From the NCBI GenBank assembly GCA_034509735.1, contig JACGWO010000006.1, positions 7,021,001 to 7,085,000 of the forward strand: a stretch of DNA of 64,000 nucleotides, read 5' to 3'. This document shows, one piece after another, positions 25,741 to 39,500 of this stretch (position 1 is its first letter; every line of letters begins with the position of its first letter). Origin of the DNA: Sesamum alatum (Eukaryota > Streptophyta > Magnoliopsida > Lamiales > Pedaliaceae). Position numbers and translations under genes: made by a program. Below the pieces are notes generated by a model that searched no databases, had not been told where the DNA came from, and saw only the letters and a list, made by a program, of their open reading frames with translations.

Positions 25741-26261
25741 TTGTGGTCAGCCATTAACACCTGCACGTAGGGAGGCAATCATGACTTTAGGACAGCGACA
25801 AGTGTTGTGACTCTGCATCGGTGCAGCTTTTCTGATTTCTCAAGTTTTATTTCATTTATTTCCTTACCATATATTATTGTGATAAATTGTTATATTGATT
25901 TGATATGTACAATTATTTTAGAGATATAATTATAAACACAAATCACACAATTTCCTCTCCCCCATGAATTTGTGGTTAAGAGGCCACGATAGCCCGGATC
26001 GATGGCTGGTGTACAACGATCAACTCCATGCACTGCCCTTAATAACCTCACATAGCCTACTGTCTTCAGGCAGCCCAGTAACTGCAGGCCCTCGAGGATA
26101 GTTGCGTATGAGAGGGTCGTCAAGGTGCCAAGGGTCCCTCCATAATTTGAACCGCACCCCATTGCCTACTTTGTACTCAACTCCCGCCATAAGTTGCATC
26201 CGCAGTTTAATGAGTTTCTTCCAAGACCAAGATCCTGTTGTCCCTCTCTAGGTCCAGGGCA
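25741..26261. other. Intergenic stretch without recognised gene
   Basis: A moderately GC-rich block at 25960-26240 (including cgatagcccggatcg) stands out from the AT-rich surroundings. Its open frames resemble no family I know. It may belong to the retrotransposon just upstream. Confidence 0.3.
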
Positions 26262-26735
26262 CTTTATTATTTTATCTTTTATCTTTTTAGAGTTGCAAAA
26301 TAGTCTTATAATTTTTTGACATTTCACAATTTTTGTCTTTCTAATGTTGGATTTTACAAAAGTTGCCCGAATAAATCATGGGCCCCTCGCAATTTTGGCA
26401 TGTTTATCCTTTTTGACATTTCGTAATTGTCCTTCCGGTACTAGATTTTGCAAAAATTGTTGGAACAAATAACGTGCCACATCATTTTTCTTTTAATTTT
26501 TCGTCCATGTTGACAAAAGTGAACCAAACAGAATAAAAGTCCCAATTAAAATGAACCACATGATGTGCACATGATTTATTTCGACGACTTAGGTAAAACC
26601 TGCATCAAAAGGACCAAAATTACGAAATGTCAAAAAGTTACTGAATCTTTTGCAATTTTAAAAAGATAAAAGATAAAAATGCCAAAATATTAAATTAAAA
26701 TGCCAAAATATTAAATTTATAGGACCAAAAATATA
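26262..26735. mobile_element. Inverted-repeat element (MITE-like)
   Basis: The left arm (ttatcttttatctttttaga, with gacatttcacaattttt) and the right arm (26595-26700, with the complements acgaaatgtcaaaaagt and aaaagataaaagataaa) are inverted copies of about 90 bases. No target duplication could be defined. Confidence 0.55.
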
Positions 26736-27067
26736 TTTAAGTCAATATATATATATATATATATAGGTTTAGTTGCAATTTTCATCCTGTGTAAAAAATT
26801 GAAGATTTTGAGAATTTCAAGAAAACGAGTCCTCAATCCACAAAACTGATAAATTTGTGCACTAAATTGTGAAATTAAATTTTCATGTTGAACATGTTGT
26901 ATGCTGTCATTATACTTAAATAGTTTGGGGATTCTCCTTTATTATGAAGTGTATTAAGTAATTTTTAAACTTGATATTTCTTAATAACTTCGTACATCCT
27001 GCATACAACTTGATTTACAATTGATATAATTGTGGTTTTTCTGTAATTGAAAAACCTAGGTTTCAAA

Positions 27068-27769
27068 CAGGGGCGAAGCCAAGCCTTGTCGAGTTCATGT
27101 AGCCGACAGGACTTGGCTTTGGGTTGCATGCCCATTTTATATATATATATATGTGTGTGTATATATATATTTATATCAAAGTGGGCTATTAATTGACAGT
27201 GCTTAGTTTTGGCTAAACCCTTCAACTCTTATTTTTTTTGTTAGCTCATTAACTCTTATAGGCTTGTAGCCCATTAATTATTATAGCAAAAATAATAAAA
27301 AAAAAATCCAATATTGTTGTACAAGGAAAATAAAAATGCCCAAGGCTGCTATACAAGGAAAAATCAAGTCTTTTATATTGCAAGTCTTATTTCTCATGCC
27401 GTGAGTCACCTGAGGAGCTACTGTACAAGGAAAATAAAATTCACAATTTCTTCTGTGCAAAAAGTTTGCCCCATATTATCATTTCTCAAAACTAGGTTAT
27501 AAATTCTTTCCAAAGTTTCTATTGCTTTTATATTTATGTTTGCTTTATATTATTTTATCCAAGTCTCTCAGAACAAATAAAAACGTTTTGATATAAAAAT
27601 TAATTATAAAATTTATGATTATAATTTACATAAATATAGGTTTTCATTTTTCAGGGAACGGATAAATTTGTTATTAAGAGACTGCGAATTTTAGTGGAAT
27701 CTTTTGCTATACCGCCTATAGAAGATTAAATTTTGATAGGACTAATTCAAGTTTATGGCTTCGCCCTTG
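27068..27769. mobile_element. Second copy of the hAT-like element, 702 bp
   Basis: It starts caggggcgaagccaagcc and ends ggcttcgcccttg. It shares interior tracts with the element at 17657-18510, for example ggataaatttgttattaaga. The flanking 8-mers (gtttcaaa and catccaaa) agree at only 5 of 8 positions, so this insertion looks older. A (TA)n/(TG)n microsatellite lies at 27137-27172. Confidence 0.7.
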
Positions 27770-28089
27770 CATCCAAACATAATCTGAGCATGCATGTATA
27801 TAAATTTATGAATACCAAAGTAGGGCTTATTTATATAAATATCATAAAAAATGCAAGAATACGATAAAAAACGAGATTGTTATAAGAATCATTATTGAAA
27901 CTGTGAGGAATTGTTTTGCAAGTGGAAGACACATTCTAATTTTTTCCAGAAAATCAATCTTGAAATAAAATAATTGAAACAATATTAAAGACGAGTTGGG
28001 AAATAAGAAGAATACACAAAAACATACTCAATATATTTCTAGACTTCAAAACATATAGAAAAATTTTATAGAAATATGGGATGTTTAGA

Positions 28090-29045
28090 GGGTAAACATC
28101 ATTTTTGTTCCCTCAATTATGCCACTTATTCACTTTTAGTTTTTTATATTTCCTGCTCATTAAATTTGGTCCCTCAAATTTAAAGATTTCATCACTTTTA
28201 TTCACCACTCCTTGAACAATTTGAACTTGGGCCTTACATTAACAATAATACAATAGTCAAACCAACATACCAAGTTTGCTTTTTAGCACATTAATTACCC
28301 AGAGTTTATTTCCATGATCTCTCAAGTAGCAATGTATTAGTCACAAATCAACCATAACATTCGAAGTTTTTTCTGAAGCAGCAGCAGCGTCATCGAGAGC
28401 AGCAACAGCCGTGACGACAGAGAGAAGAGCCATGGTGAGGAAGAAAGATTCCCATCCTCAAACCCCAAATTATGGTAAGTTTTTGCAGAAATTTGAGATT
28501 TTTTTGCTGCAAAACTTTGAGATTTTTTTGCTGAAATTTGTAACAGTTGTTGAGAATTATTATTGAGTTTTTTAAAATTATTGTTTGTGAGGAAGATAGA
28601 GTTTTTACTGAAATTGTTGAGAAATTATTGCTTAAAATTGTCGAGAATTATTGAGAAACTGCTGAGAATTATTTGGGCTAATACAACATTTTAGAGACTT
28701 GTTGTAAAATTTGAGAGACGCTAGACACTAAATCTGAGAAGCAAACTTGGGGCTCACAGACGTTTTGTATAAGTAGACTTTAGATGACAAAAGTATCAAT
28801 TATCAAATTTGGTCTAGTGGTATGATTATTGTTTTGTTACACCAAAGACCCAAGTTCAAATTCTTCCCAGCATAATTCCGTTTTTTCCCCCAGGATTCCA
28901 TTAGTTTTAACCAAAAACTTAACGAAGGGACCAAAAGTGATGAAATCTTTAAACTTGAGGGACCAAATTTAATGAGCAAGAAACACGAGGGACAAAAGTG
29001 GATAAGTGACATAGTCGAGGGACCAAAAATATATGATGTTTACCC
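28090..29045. mobile_element. 956-bp Mutator-type inverted-repeat element with 10-bp target duplication
   Basis: The ends are gggtaaacatcat and atgatgtttaccc, within inverted arms of about 130 bases (28090-28225 and 28920-29045). The arms are rich in the word pair ggtccct / agggacc. A perfect 10-base direct repeat, gatgtttaga, sits at 28080-28089 and 29046-29055. The interior (28370-28900) encodes nothing recognisable. Confidence 0.8.
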
Positions 29046-29865
29046 GATGTTTAGATATATGAATAATCAAAGACATCCTTGCCCCTATATACTAAAATAT
29101 TACAAAAACTTGTTTGAAGAGAATTGTTTGAGAGTGGTGAAAAGTGCGTGTGAGATGTGCGAAGGTGAGTTCTGTCTCTCATCTTCTATTTGTTCCTATT
29201 TATAAAATGATCTTTATGAACTATGTCGATTTTAGGGTCATTCAAATCCAAGTGCAATACTGCCTTTGTTAGAGCTTGATAATAGTTGTCAATCTTGTAG
29301 ACAATAACCTATGTTGCTGGCAATAATTCATGATGGTGGAGTGTTGATGCTAATAATTGTCATTTCTCCTTATTGGGCGTCAACTGCTGCATACACGAAC
29401 ATTCAAGATACAACATATAGCAAATGAGCATTTGCGAAAACTTCAACTTTTAGAGAAGTACTTTTTGTTTCAAAAGCATATATAGTGAATTTCAACGTAA
29501 AGTTAAAATAACAGTGAATAACATTAATTATTGTAATTTAAAATAAAATGTGATGATATCAGTAATAAGTACAAAAATGCAGCAGATAATATTAAAACAC
29601 CTAAAAAAGAATAGCTTAAATAATTATCTATGAAAATAACTATATTAAATACAAAATGCACATGATAATATTAACAAAGAAACAACATAATTCTTGTAAT
29701 TTATAATAAAATGTGATAATAACGTAAAATAGAAAAATGCAGCCGATAGTATTACAGCAAATAACAATTAATAGCATTAATCATTATAGTTTAACATAAA
29801 CGTGATAATTAATTGCAATAAGTAAAAAAAAAAGCACTAGATAATATTACAACAATTAAAAATGA

Positions 29866-30307
29866 AGGTTAATTACACTTGCATCCCTTCAAAATTCTGT
29901 TTACACCCCCCAATTTCGTGAGAATTTGGATGATAAATGTTTACGTCAACAAAAAAAAAAAAAAAATTACATAAATTTTCAATTTTGCCCCTCATTTAAC
30001 ATTCTTATATATAATTTTGTACTTATAAAGGAATAATGTAATGTATATGTATAAAAATAGGGTTAATATTATTACATTTTTCTCTTTATAAGAACAAAAT
30101 TATTACATGGGTATATTAAATTAGGGGTAAAATAAAAAATTTATATAATTTTTTTTGCTAATTTCAATATTTTTCTTCAAAAAAATCCAAACGAAAGGAG
30201 TCAGGTTGAAACGGTGAATTTTGAAAGAGGTGTAAATGTAATTTTAAATTTTTTTTGGGAAAAGTGTAATTTTACATTTTTGAGGTTGGTCCAAGTGTAA
30301 TTAACCC
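29866..30307. mobile_element. 442-bp inverted-repeat MITE
   Basis: The terminal repeats are aggttaattacacttg and caagtgtaattaaccc. The centre (29998-30120) is itself palindromic and AT-rich. Flanking 9-mers, taaaaatga and taacaacga, agree at 7 of 9 positions. It is closely related to the element at 46465-46964 and lies 290 bases upstream of the PWWP gene start. Confidence 0.7.
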
Positions 30308-30598
30308 TAACAACGAATAGGATTAGTTATTGTAATTTAAATAAAATGTGATAATAAGCACAAAATTGCAGCTCAAAAAATGAAAATATTACAACAATAA
30401 ATGATAACAGCTGGAGCCCCTTCGGCAGCGCACCCTCTCTTCCTCGTCTCTAGGGTTCCGCTATTTCCAAATTATAACCATCTTCCCTCTTCTCTCGCTT
30501 CATACATAATTTTTATTCATTTTTTTGCTTGTTTGAATTTTCAATCGAAGGTTTCGGGTTGAAACAGTCGGCTGTTTGTGTCCGGGACGATTTCCGTG

Positions 30599-33500
30599 AT
30601 GAGCGCCAGCAGCAACGGCGGTCCTGAATCGCCGTCGGGTCAGAAAACCGACTCCGTTGGGGAGGAGCCAGCGTTTGTTTCAACAGGTGGCGGGGATTCC
30701 GCCGAGGGATTAGATACAGTGGGTTTCACTGAAGAAGTAGCTACGGTTTCACTTGCGGACGCCGATGGATCAGTTGAAACAAGGGTTTCTAGCAATATGA
30801 GTGAATCTAGGGTTTTGAAGCTAGAACAGGAGGAAATTGGACTTGGAAATGTGGGTGGCGGTCCTGTGGAGAATCAGCCTAGTTCTTCTGTTTCGAGGGG
30901 GAACGGTGATGATAAAAAGAAGGCCGATTTACGGAATGGTAATTCTGATAAGAAAGTAAAAAGTGGGGTGGAGGATTATGATTCAATTTTATCGGAATTT
31001 GATCAGTTTGCTGCTAAAGGAGTGGGTGAGGCTGTTGGATATGGGTATGAAATTGGAGATATGGTGTGGGGTAAGGTGAAATCGCACCCGTGGTGGCCTG
31101 GACACATTTACAATGAGGCGCTTGCTTCTCCTTCTGTTAGGAGAAGTAAGCGAGAGGGCCACGTGTTGGTAGCATTTTTTGGGGACAGTAGCTATGGATG
31201 GTTTCAACCAGGGGAGTTGGTTCCTTTTGAAGATAACTTTGCGGAGAAGTCCCAACAAACGTCTTCACGCCCTTTTGTGAAGGCTGTGGAGGAAGCTGTA
31301 GATGAGTTATCAAGAAGACGGAGCTTAGGTTTGGCCTGCCGCTGTAGAAATGAGTTCAATTTTTGGCCCTCTAATGTCCAGGGTAACTTTGTTGTGGATG
31401 TGGGCGATTATGAGCCTGGGGTTTATTCATTGACTCAGATAAATAAGGCAAGAGAAACATTTCGGCCAACAGAGATGCTTTCTTTTGTTCAACATTTGGC
31501 TTTGACACCCATGGCTAACCAGCATCGGACCATTGAGTTTATCAAGAACAAGGCCACAGTTCTGGCATGCAGAAAAGCACTGTATGAGGAGTTTGATGAG
31601 ACTTATGCACAGGCCTTTGGAATGGTGCCAGTTCGCCCTCCTAGGCCTAGTGCACCGGTGGCTGTGGATCCATCCAAAGGTATTTCTTTTATGATGATTT
31701 TTCGATACATCTGTCGATTATATCTCCAGATTTCAATGTTGCCATGCAATGTGACACTTCCCTGCACTTCATTTTTATCATCTGATGACTTGTCTAGCTA
31801 AATACGTCTTTTACTTATTAAGTTTTATTTGTCCTTTGATAACAGCGATTGGATCATGACATGTAACTAAGCTGATAAGGCAATATTGTGGTAACAGAAA
31901 AATTAAATCACTGAGTGAAAAGGAAATGCATTTCCATTTGAATAATTAATAACGTGCTAGAGCCTACATAGAGAAGTTTGGAATAGTTTTCTCATATTCT
32001 TTGAGGAATGGCATGAGCAAGGACAGGTGGCTATCCCTAGGAACAAGCTTCATGAAGTAATGTGAATGTGTTAATGGAATCTAGAATCTTATCTTTGCTG
32101 ACTTTTATCTTCGTGGAGGTGGTTAATAGATCTTGTGAATGGATTCAATATGTTTTCCTCTTTTTTTTTTGTAATAATTGATTTTCTTATGCAATATAAC
32201 AAGAGGGGAAACGCCCAATAAGGAGTATATGAGGCAGTGCAAAGCAAACAAAAGAGTCATGGCTCCTACATATACCCCTTAACACTCTGGACGATATATC
32301 TAAAATAAGATTTAACATTAGGGAACAAAAGATAAATTGAAGAAACAAAAACAGGGAAATGAAGACGTCAAGACTTCTCGGTGCAAGTTCCTGTCATAGA
32401 AGAGGGCTGAGTCTCATGAAATCCTTGAACCCTCAAATTAGGGTGCAATTACTCCGAACCTGGAACCGGCTCCAATGAATTGAAGAGGACTAGACATCTT
32501 GAACACTTGATTTCTCTAATACAATGCGCTGGCGAAAGGGGTGCGTGTAGTCGCACGTGTAGTGAATGCGGCGGTAGCGGGTGGGTCGACAATGGTGGGT
32601 GGGGTTACCAGAAGAGAATAGAGACACATTGTTGGTGCATCGAAGCTGCTGTCCATGACGTTGATTTCTTGCTGCAGAGTTTGTGAGAAATGCCTTGTGG
32701 TGTCACACTTGGGTATTACGAGGGCGAGAGGCGAGCAAAGTTCAGTCCACAAGAGCTAGAAGCACTAAGCAGTAAGCACCGTGCTTGATCGTTTCCCTTT
32801 TGTCTCTGTGCAACAATAGTTGGTGGTAGGGGAAGGGGTATTTGTCCGCTGTCTTGGTTGACTAGTGCTTGCACAGTCAAGAACTAGTGTTTCATAAATT
32901 GTTTCTTCTCTCTCTCCTTTTTGGTTTCTTTTCTTTTCTTTTTTTCTCTTAAAATTAACAAATATATATATATATATAATATTTATACAGCCTGCTTTAC
33001 ACCATGTGGGAAATTAGTTAAATAAAAATATGATGTTGTATTTACCTGACAAGACCAATCTCTATTATCTAGAGATGGGACTTACAAATCAACAAATATC
33101 CTACCAAAGATAAAAATCCTAGGAGATGTATACAAAACATATTATATCTTCTAATAATGATATTTTTGGACACATCTTTCTTTGTCTCAATTCTTGCCAA
33201 ATGAAAAAGTTCATGATTTTGCTAGTGACATGATATTTGTTCTTACCGCACCTTTGGTATAAAACAGAACTTGAACGCAGACAAAAACCCAACCTAAGAT
33301 AAGATAAGATGGAAAACACGACTTAGATAAATATAAAACATAGAACACCAAAAGAAAACGAGTGAAAGTAGATCTGGCTCCAAAATCCGACACAAGGGTT
33401 GACCAATCCCTTGGTCGAGTGCACTGTTTTTAGCCCCATGAAAATGTTATAGAGAAGGGCTGAGTTAGATTTCCCATGAAATCCTTGAACCTCAAATTAG

Positions 33501-36500
33501 AGTGCAATAACAGTTCCATATCCGGAACTAGCTCCAATGAATTGAAGAAGACTCTACGTCTTGAACACTTGATTACCCTAATGCAAATCTTTCTTTCCCT
33601 CGCTTCCTGCCATATGAAAAAGTTAATGATATTGCCAGTTGCATGATATTCATTCTTACTGCACCTTTCACGTAAAACAAAATACGGAAACATTAGATAA
33701 ACTTGAACATAGACGAAAGGACAAGCTAAGATGACACTACATAGATAAATATCAAACATAAAACATCAAAGCAAAACAGAAGGAGTTCAAAACCAGACAC
33801 AAGGGTTCACCAATCCCTTGGTTGAGTGAATGACATGTTCCACTTAAAAATAGAACACTTTTTTTATCGTTACAAATACCTTATTTTACTAGACTTAATG
33901 CACAGAGCTATGTGTATCCTCTCATCTATAACGTGATTTAACCTTTATAAGGATTGAAATTTTGTTTTTGATGGAGATTTATGCCTGCCATGGTTTGTGG
34001 ATCATGGATCATGTTCTAGACCTGCTAACTCCAACAAATTTCTGAGCTTTGTTTAGGAGATAAGAGAAATTATATTGAAGATGTGTTGTTACTCTAGGAT
34101 TAGTTGAATTGAATTTTTTCCTTTTTATGTATAGAATTTAAATAAGCGAATGTAGCTATCAGCGTAAGGCTTAAGCTGAAGTCCTTGTTTTAACTGTTTG
34201 TCACATTTGGCAGCTTTATTGGCGCATTAAATATTTCCGCACATAAGTTGGATATTATTAATCTTGACCATACTATTTGGCTATTTGCCGATATTTGTTC
34301 CGAGTTTCAACTGACAGGTATTTGCCGGATATCTTGGCCGCCAGTTTTCCCCATTAAACGCCTGGGCAGATGTATTTTCGCGGAATTACTTATGACCAAA
34401 CTATTTGCACTTTTGACTTAAATTCAGCCCAGTTTCCTTGTCTATTTCGGGTCACAAGTATGTGTAGAACATATCTTGTCATCTACTTCTTTAGCTATAG
34501 TTATAAGGAATGTTTTACCAGACATAATTTAATATGCAGCGCACCTGAGTTGTTACAGAGCTGGAGAAGTGGATTCCAGACAAAGCCATGCTCTCTAATC
34601 TCATGTCTCTTTCTTCCGAAATGCACTAAAGCATGTGTTGAAAATTTCCAATTACCTTGTGTTGAAGTTGTAGTTGAATTCTCATAGTGTTTTTTTTTAA
34701 ATTCTGGACTAGGTGTCTAACCTGGACTTGATAATTGAGAACTATGCCACAAGTAGGACATGGATGTTTGACAAATTTTATGAGCAAGTGGAGTTGAATA
34801 ATGACAAAAATAGGGGGTGTAATTTTGTTTACTTTTGTGGAGTAGAACTAGGATTATGAGTTAGATATATGCCTTCTGGGAAATATTTCAAGTTTTCTTG
34901 TCTTTATAGTAAGCCTGTGATTCAGCTAGACCATAGTTCTAAAAGGTGCGCCTTGGGGTGTGGCGCAAAAGGCGAGAACTCAGCTCATCTATCAACAACA
35001 GCACTGGGCTGTGGCCTGGCGCAGCCATGTTTTGCGCCTGGTGAATCCCAGCCTTAAAAGGGCTGAGAGGGGCCGTCAATTTTTTGTTGGAAAAAAAATC
35101 CAAAGCCCATGAGAAACAAAGCTGGAGGAGAAAACCCTACTCTGCACCAGCCTCTCTCTCCAACAGTGGCAGCATGGTTCCCAAATCAAAATTCTTCTCT
35201 TTCTTGTTCTCTTCATGTGTGCTTCTTCCTTCTTTCTCTTTCTTCTTCTCTGTCTCTCGCTTTTTTGTTTCTCCTTTCTTTCGTCCTATATGCTACTGCC
35301 ATCTTCTTCTTCCTTTTTTGGTTTTCTTTCCTATCAAAGACAGAGGATCCAAAATTGCTGAATGAATAAATTGCTGAATGAATAAATAAATAATTATAAA
35401 ATATACAAATAAATTGTTCAATAAAATAAATAATTGTTTTACATATTTCTTTTATGGTTATATCATTTTTGTTGAATTTTATTTTAACCAAAGTTTTCTG
35501 TAGTTTCTATATTTAATTGTTTGATATTATTATTGTTGAAAGATACTAATGGTATATATTTCTGTAAATTTGTGTAAAGGTATGCTGTGCCGTGTGCCAT
35601 GGCGTTAGGGCTCCTTTGCGCCATGGCGTGCCATGCACCCTTAACAAGTATGACTGGTCAGCTATTCAATTAAATGAGCTCTAATAAGTGAACGTTACCA
35701 GGTGGATTTCTTGATTAGGCAGTTATATAGCTTCTTCCATGCACTCAACATGTTATGTAGATTTACAGTTAGATCAAATAGACAAAGAGTAAATGGAATG
35801 ATGCTTTTGCCTAATTTCCCAAGTGAGTTTTTCACTGTGTAGACGAATCTCATTGTTAACATTTGGTTGAATTCTTGTGAGCGTGATCTTATTTTGAACT
35901 TGATTTGATTTTGATTGTTGAAAAACTGAGTTGAGTGAACTTTAATAGAACAAAGACAAATTGAACAGTCCTGGCTTGATATACACATATTTGCATGTAT
36001 ATATATGTGTATGTTCTATATGTACTTGTATATATTCAGCAAAAGCATTCATAAAGACATTGGTTTTGAAGCATTCATAAAAAATTACTAAATGAAAGAA
36101 GATCTTTACAGTTGGTTTGTTAGGTTAACAATCTGAGTTCAACTAGCTTCTACCTTAATCTCGACTAGCTTGCACATATTTACAAGAAACTGAAACTTGG
36201 CTACAAACGGTGTTTTACGGACTATTTTATTACAAATTTGTTGAAGACATTGGTTTTGAAGCAACAAATTTTGCTGAGATAGTATCATATTGTTTTGTTT
36301 AGATATTATCAAATTGTTCTCGAACCTCAATGTGGACCATATGATCAGTGGAGACGGTTGTTTCTGTTGGTACTTATGTTCAACAAACCCTCATTTATGA
36401 TTTACGTTTTTGTTATTGATGAGCAAATTTTAACCATTAGAAGGTTTTGATAGTAATTCCCCGGTGACAGCTGATATAGAATCATGATAGGAACATTATC

Positions 36501-39500
36501 TTGACTGCCGTTGGAAATTGCAATTAACTAGATGTTTCTCAAGTGACAATAAGTTTTTTGGATTATTTTGGTTGTCAAAGGTCTGAAATAGTGTTTACTT
36601 TGACCTCATTAGAGGTTTGAAAAAATATAGTATGAAGATGAAATCTGCCAACTTATGAAATTTGGAATGTGGGGTTTATTCACACAATGTTGGTTGGGAT
36701 TTGTAAGTTAAAAGGTCATAGTTTTTTTTTTTTTTTTTGGCTGATGCATTGCGAATGTTTACTCATACTTAGTTTCTTTGCTTTTCCCAGAGCTTCTTTT
36801 TGGAGTTGCTTTGTCTGTCTTACTTAATAGCATCATCAAAAGATTGTTCTTCAATCCTTTATTCATTTGGTATTCTAACCTTCTGACAAGTATCGGAAGT
36901 TTACATCAGTTGACAATACATGTCCGAAATTTAGTCAAAGCTAGTTTGATATCTTTATCATCCATGTGATTGATATTCTTATATATTTTGTAAAAGCAAT
37001 GGGGCAAGTGTGTGGGTGTACGGAAGAACTTTTAACTCTGTCCTTGAGTTTGTCTCTCATTATATGATATGAAGAGACAGGCGTTCCTTTTTGAACAATT
37101 TTGCTAGTTACTTCTTTGCATGATCTGTGTAGGAAAACACTACATGGTCGGCTAATTTATTAATTTCGCTAATTCGCTCCTTGAAACCTATAAAAAGATG
37201 TGCTAATTACTTGAGGAATCAATTACTGTAGTTGGACTCTCACTTGATATTTTGCTTGTTGATTTTATTTGTTAGGTTCATTATATATTTTCTTAGCTCA
37301 TGGACCTATTTGTGATTTGTGCCAAGAGCTCATTTACTTGTTATCTGGTTCATGCTAGAGAAATGTTGATATTAAAGCTTCCCTGTAATTTATGGTTCTT
37401 TTATGAACTTCTTGCGCCTTTAGCCTGCTTCTGTGTCGAAATGGTATATTTCTTGTGTAACTAGCCAGTTTCCATGTTTTTAATATTTCTAGCTTTTCCT
37501 TTACCATATTGTGGTTTTCATCTCATCTTTCTTGTTCCTCTATGTTTTACAGCTCCGTTGAGTGGCCGACTGGTGATTGCTGAAGCCCTTGGAAAGAGTA
37601 AACTTTCTGGAAAAGGTACTAAAACAAAAGAGCAAGTGGAGAAGGACAAATATCTTTTTAAACGGCGAGATGAACCAATTCACGTTAAGACCAAGAAAGC
37701 AAGTTCAAGCCAAGCGGCCCCCACTGCTCATCCAATTTCGCTTGATGGATCGGGGTTATCAGGGACACCAGCTGACTCTGGCATAAAAGGCCACATGCAC
37801 CAGACTTCTGTATCTGGTATCGGTGATGCTCAGCATCAACCCACAAATGATCAGGCATCCATGGTCAGTGATATAAAATCTTTTGAAGCTTCCAGGAAAC
37901 TTGTTGAAGGTGGAGTGAAAAAAGCCAAGGTACAGAAGCGGCATGCTGGGGAATTGACTGCTGGAAATGCAACCCCAATTGAGGAGAAAAAGAAGAAGAA
38001 AAAGAGAAAGAAAGAAACAAACATTGAGCGGCCAACTGGGGAATTGACTGCTGAGAATGTTATTCTGGTTGAGAAGAAGAAGAGAAAGAAAGAAATAAGA
38101 ACTGAAACCAGCGCTGACCCTGTGCAGTTGCCTCTTGCTAATAACAGTGGAGTAGCAGTGGAGAAAGAATCAGAAATGCTATTTGATGTTCCACTTGATG
38201 CTAGTAAACAGCTTGCAATGAGAAAGAAGGATGGTTTAAACGAGCTCTTCTTCATCTCAGGTGAGGCACGCGAGCAGTTGACCTTGGGCAAGTAGAACTC
38301 CGACAGCTAGTGACCAGATCTGCGTGCTCTTGCCCTCAATCCGTTTCATTGAAAGAGGGAGAGAAATTGCCTATCTATCACCCTATCATTTTCTTGAAAT
38401 ACCGCTCTCTTGTATATCAGAAGAGCTTGGTTTTATCACCGCCAACTGAGAATGAGACAAGTGAAGTGCATTCCAATCTGTTACCTGCTTTCTTACTGCT
38501 TTTGCATGGTCCTGGTGACAATGACAAGACATCTGTTGAAGCTTATGAGACCTTCAGCCAGGCCTGATGATCCAACCAAAGGTGGTAAGAAACGTGTTCC
38601 ACCCGACCGTCCGGAGGCCATTAAAAAAAGAAAGAAACTTGATGGCTCCGAGGATGTCAACAAAAAGAAGAAGCTCGTTGACTCAGAAGACATCAAGAAG
38701 AAGAAGATAGTAAACGAGTCGAAATTGTCGGCTGTGGAAAAGAAGATTCCTCAGAGGTCTACTGAGTCACAGCGGGGGGATATGAAGGAAATTACTGAAA
38801 AGAATGTGCCTCCAACACTAACAAAAGCAGTAAAAAGAACCTTGGCAGGAGGATGGAGCAGCCAGCGAGAGTGCCTAATCCAAACTATGCTTAGTCATGA
38901 AGTTTCCAACTGGTGCGGCTTCTTCCATCTGGTGCAGAGCTGAGAGCAAAATTTGCTCGTTTTGGTCCCCTTGATCATTCGGCTACTCGAGTTTTTTGGA
39001 AGTCGTACACATGTCGTCTGGTCTTCCGGCAGAAAGTTGATGCACAAGCTGCATTGAAGTTTGCAATTGGAAGCAGCAACTTATTTGGAAATGCAAACGT
39101 GAGGAGCTACATCAGGGACGTGGGAGCCGAGACAATGGAATCAGAACCTGTCAGGGTTCAGAAGGAAGACTCAGCTATGCCACACAGTCCCAGAAATCCA
39201 CATTTGAGCACCGGACACCTGCAAAAAACCGCTGTGCAACCATCTCAGCCGTCGGCAGTGCAGCTCAAGTCCTGCCTGAAGAAGCCGTCTGCTGATAGAA
39301 GCGTATATGGCAATGGTAGATGCGTTACCCGTGTAAAGTTCATTTTGGGTGGGGAGGGAAGCACTAAAAATCTGAACAACAACTTTCTAGTTTTCCTGAG
39401 GTGGTACATCTTCTACCATATACACATTCAATGGATTCTGTTAGTAGTAAGAATTTGCCCAAAATTTGTTCCTCAATCTCCTTTGCCTGGCTTCATCATC

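Larger units (their letters stand above)
31680..37552. other. 5.9-kb intron of the PWWP gene, filled with repeats
   Basis: The donor is AAAG/gtattt and the acceptor ttttacag/CTCCG. It holds a fragmented dispersed repeat (32390-33840), a GC-rich repeat (34938-35650) and otherwise unassigned AT-rich DNA. No independent gene is convincing. Confidence 0.7.

Noticed and set aside
25890..26162. 90-codon minus-strand frame in a GC-richer block
   Set aside because: No family resemblance and no start or splice context; kept only as an unassigned stretch.
32480..32752. GC-rich frames in the PWWP intron
   Set aside because: Repeat-derived and without known domain; coding on both strands is equally open.
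35084..35369. Two overlapping frames with membrane-like Phe/Ser/Leu-rich products
   Set aside because: Polypyrimidine low-complexity sequence in an intron, no domain and no splice support.
37851..38291. 146-codon minus-strand frame rich in Ser and Phe
   Set aside because: Antisense of the Lys-rich part of the PWWP gene exon 2.
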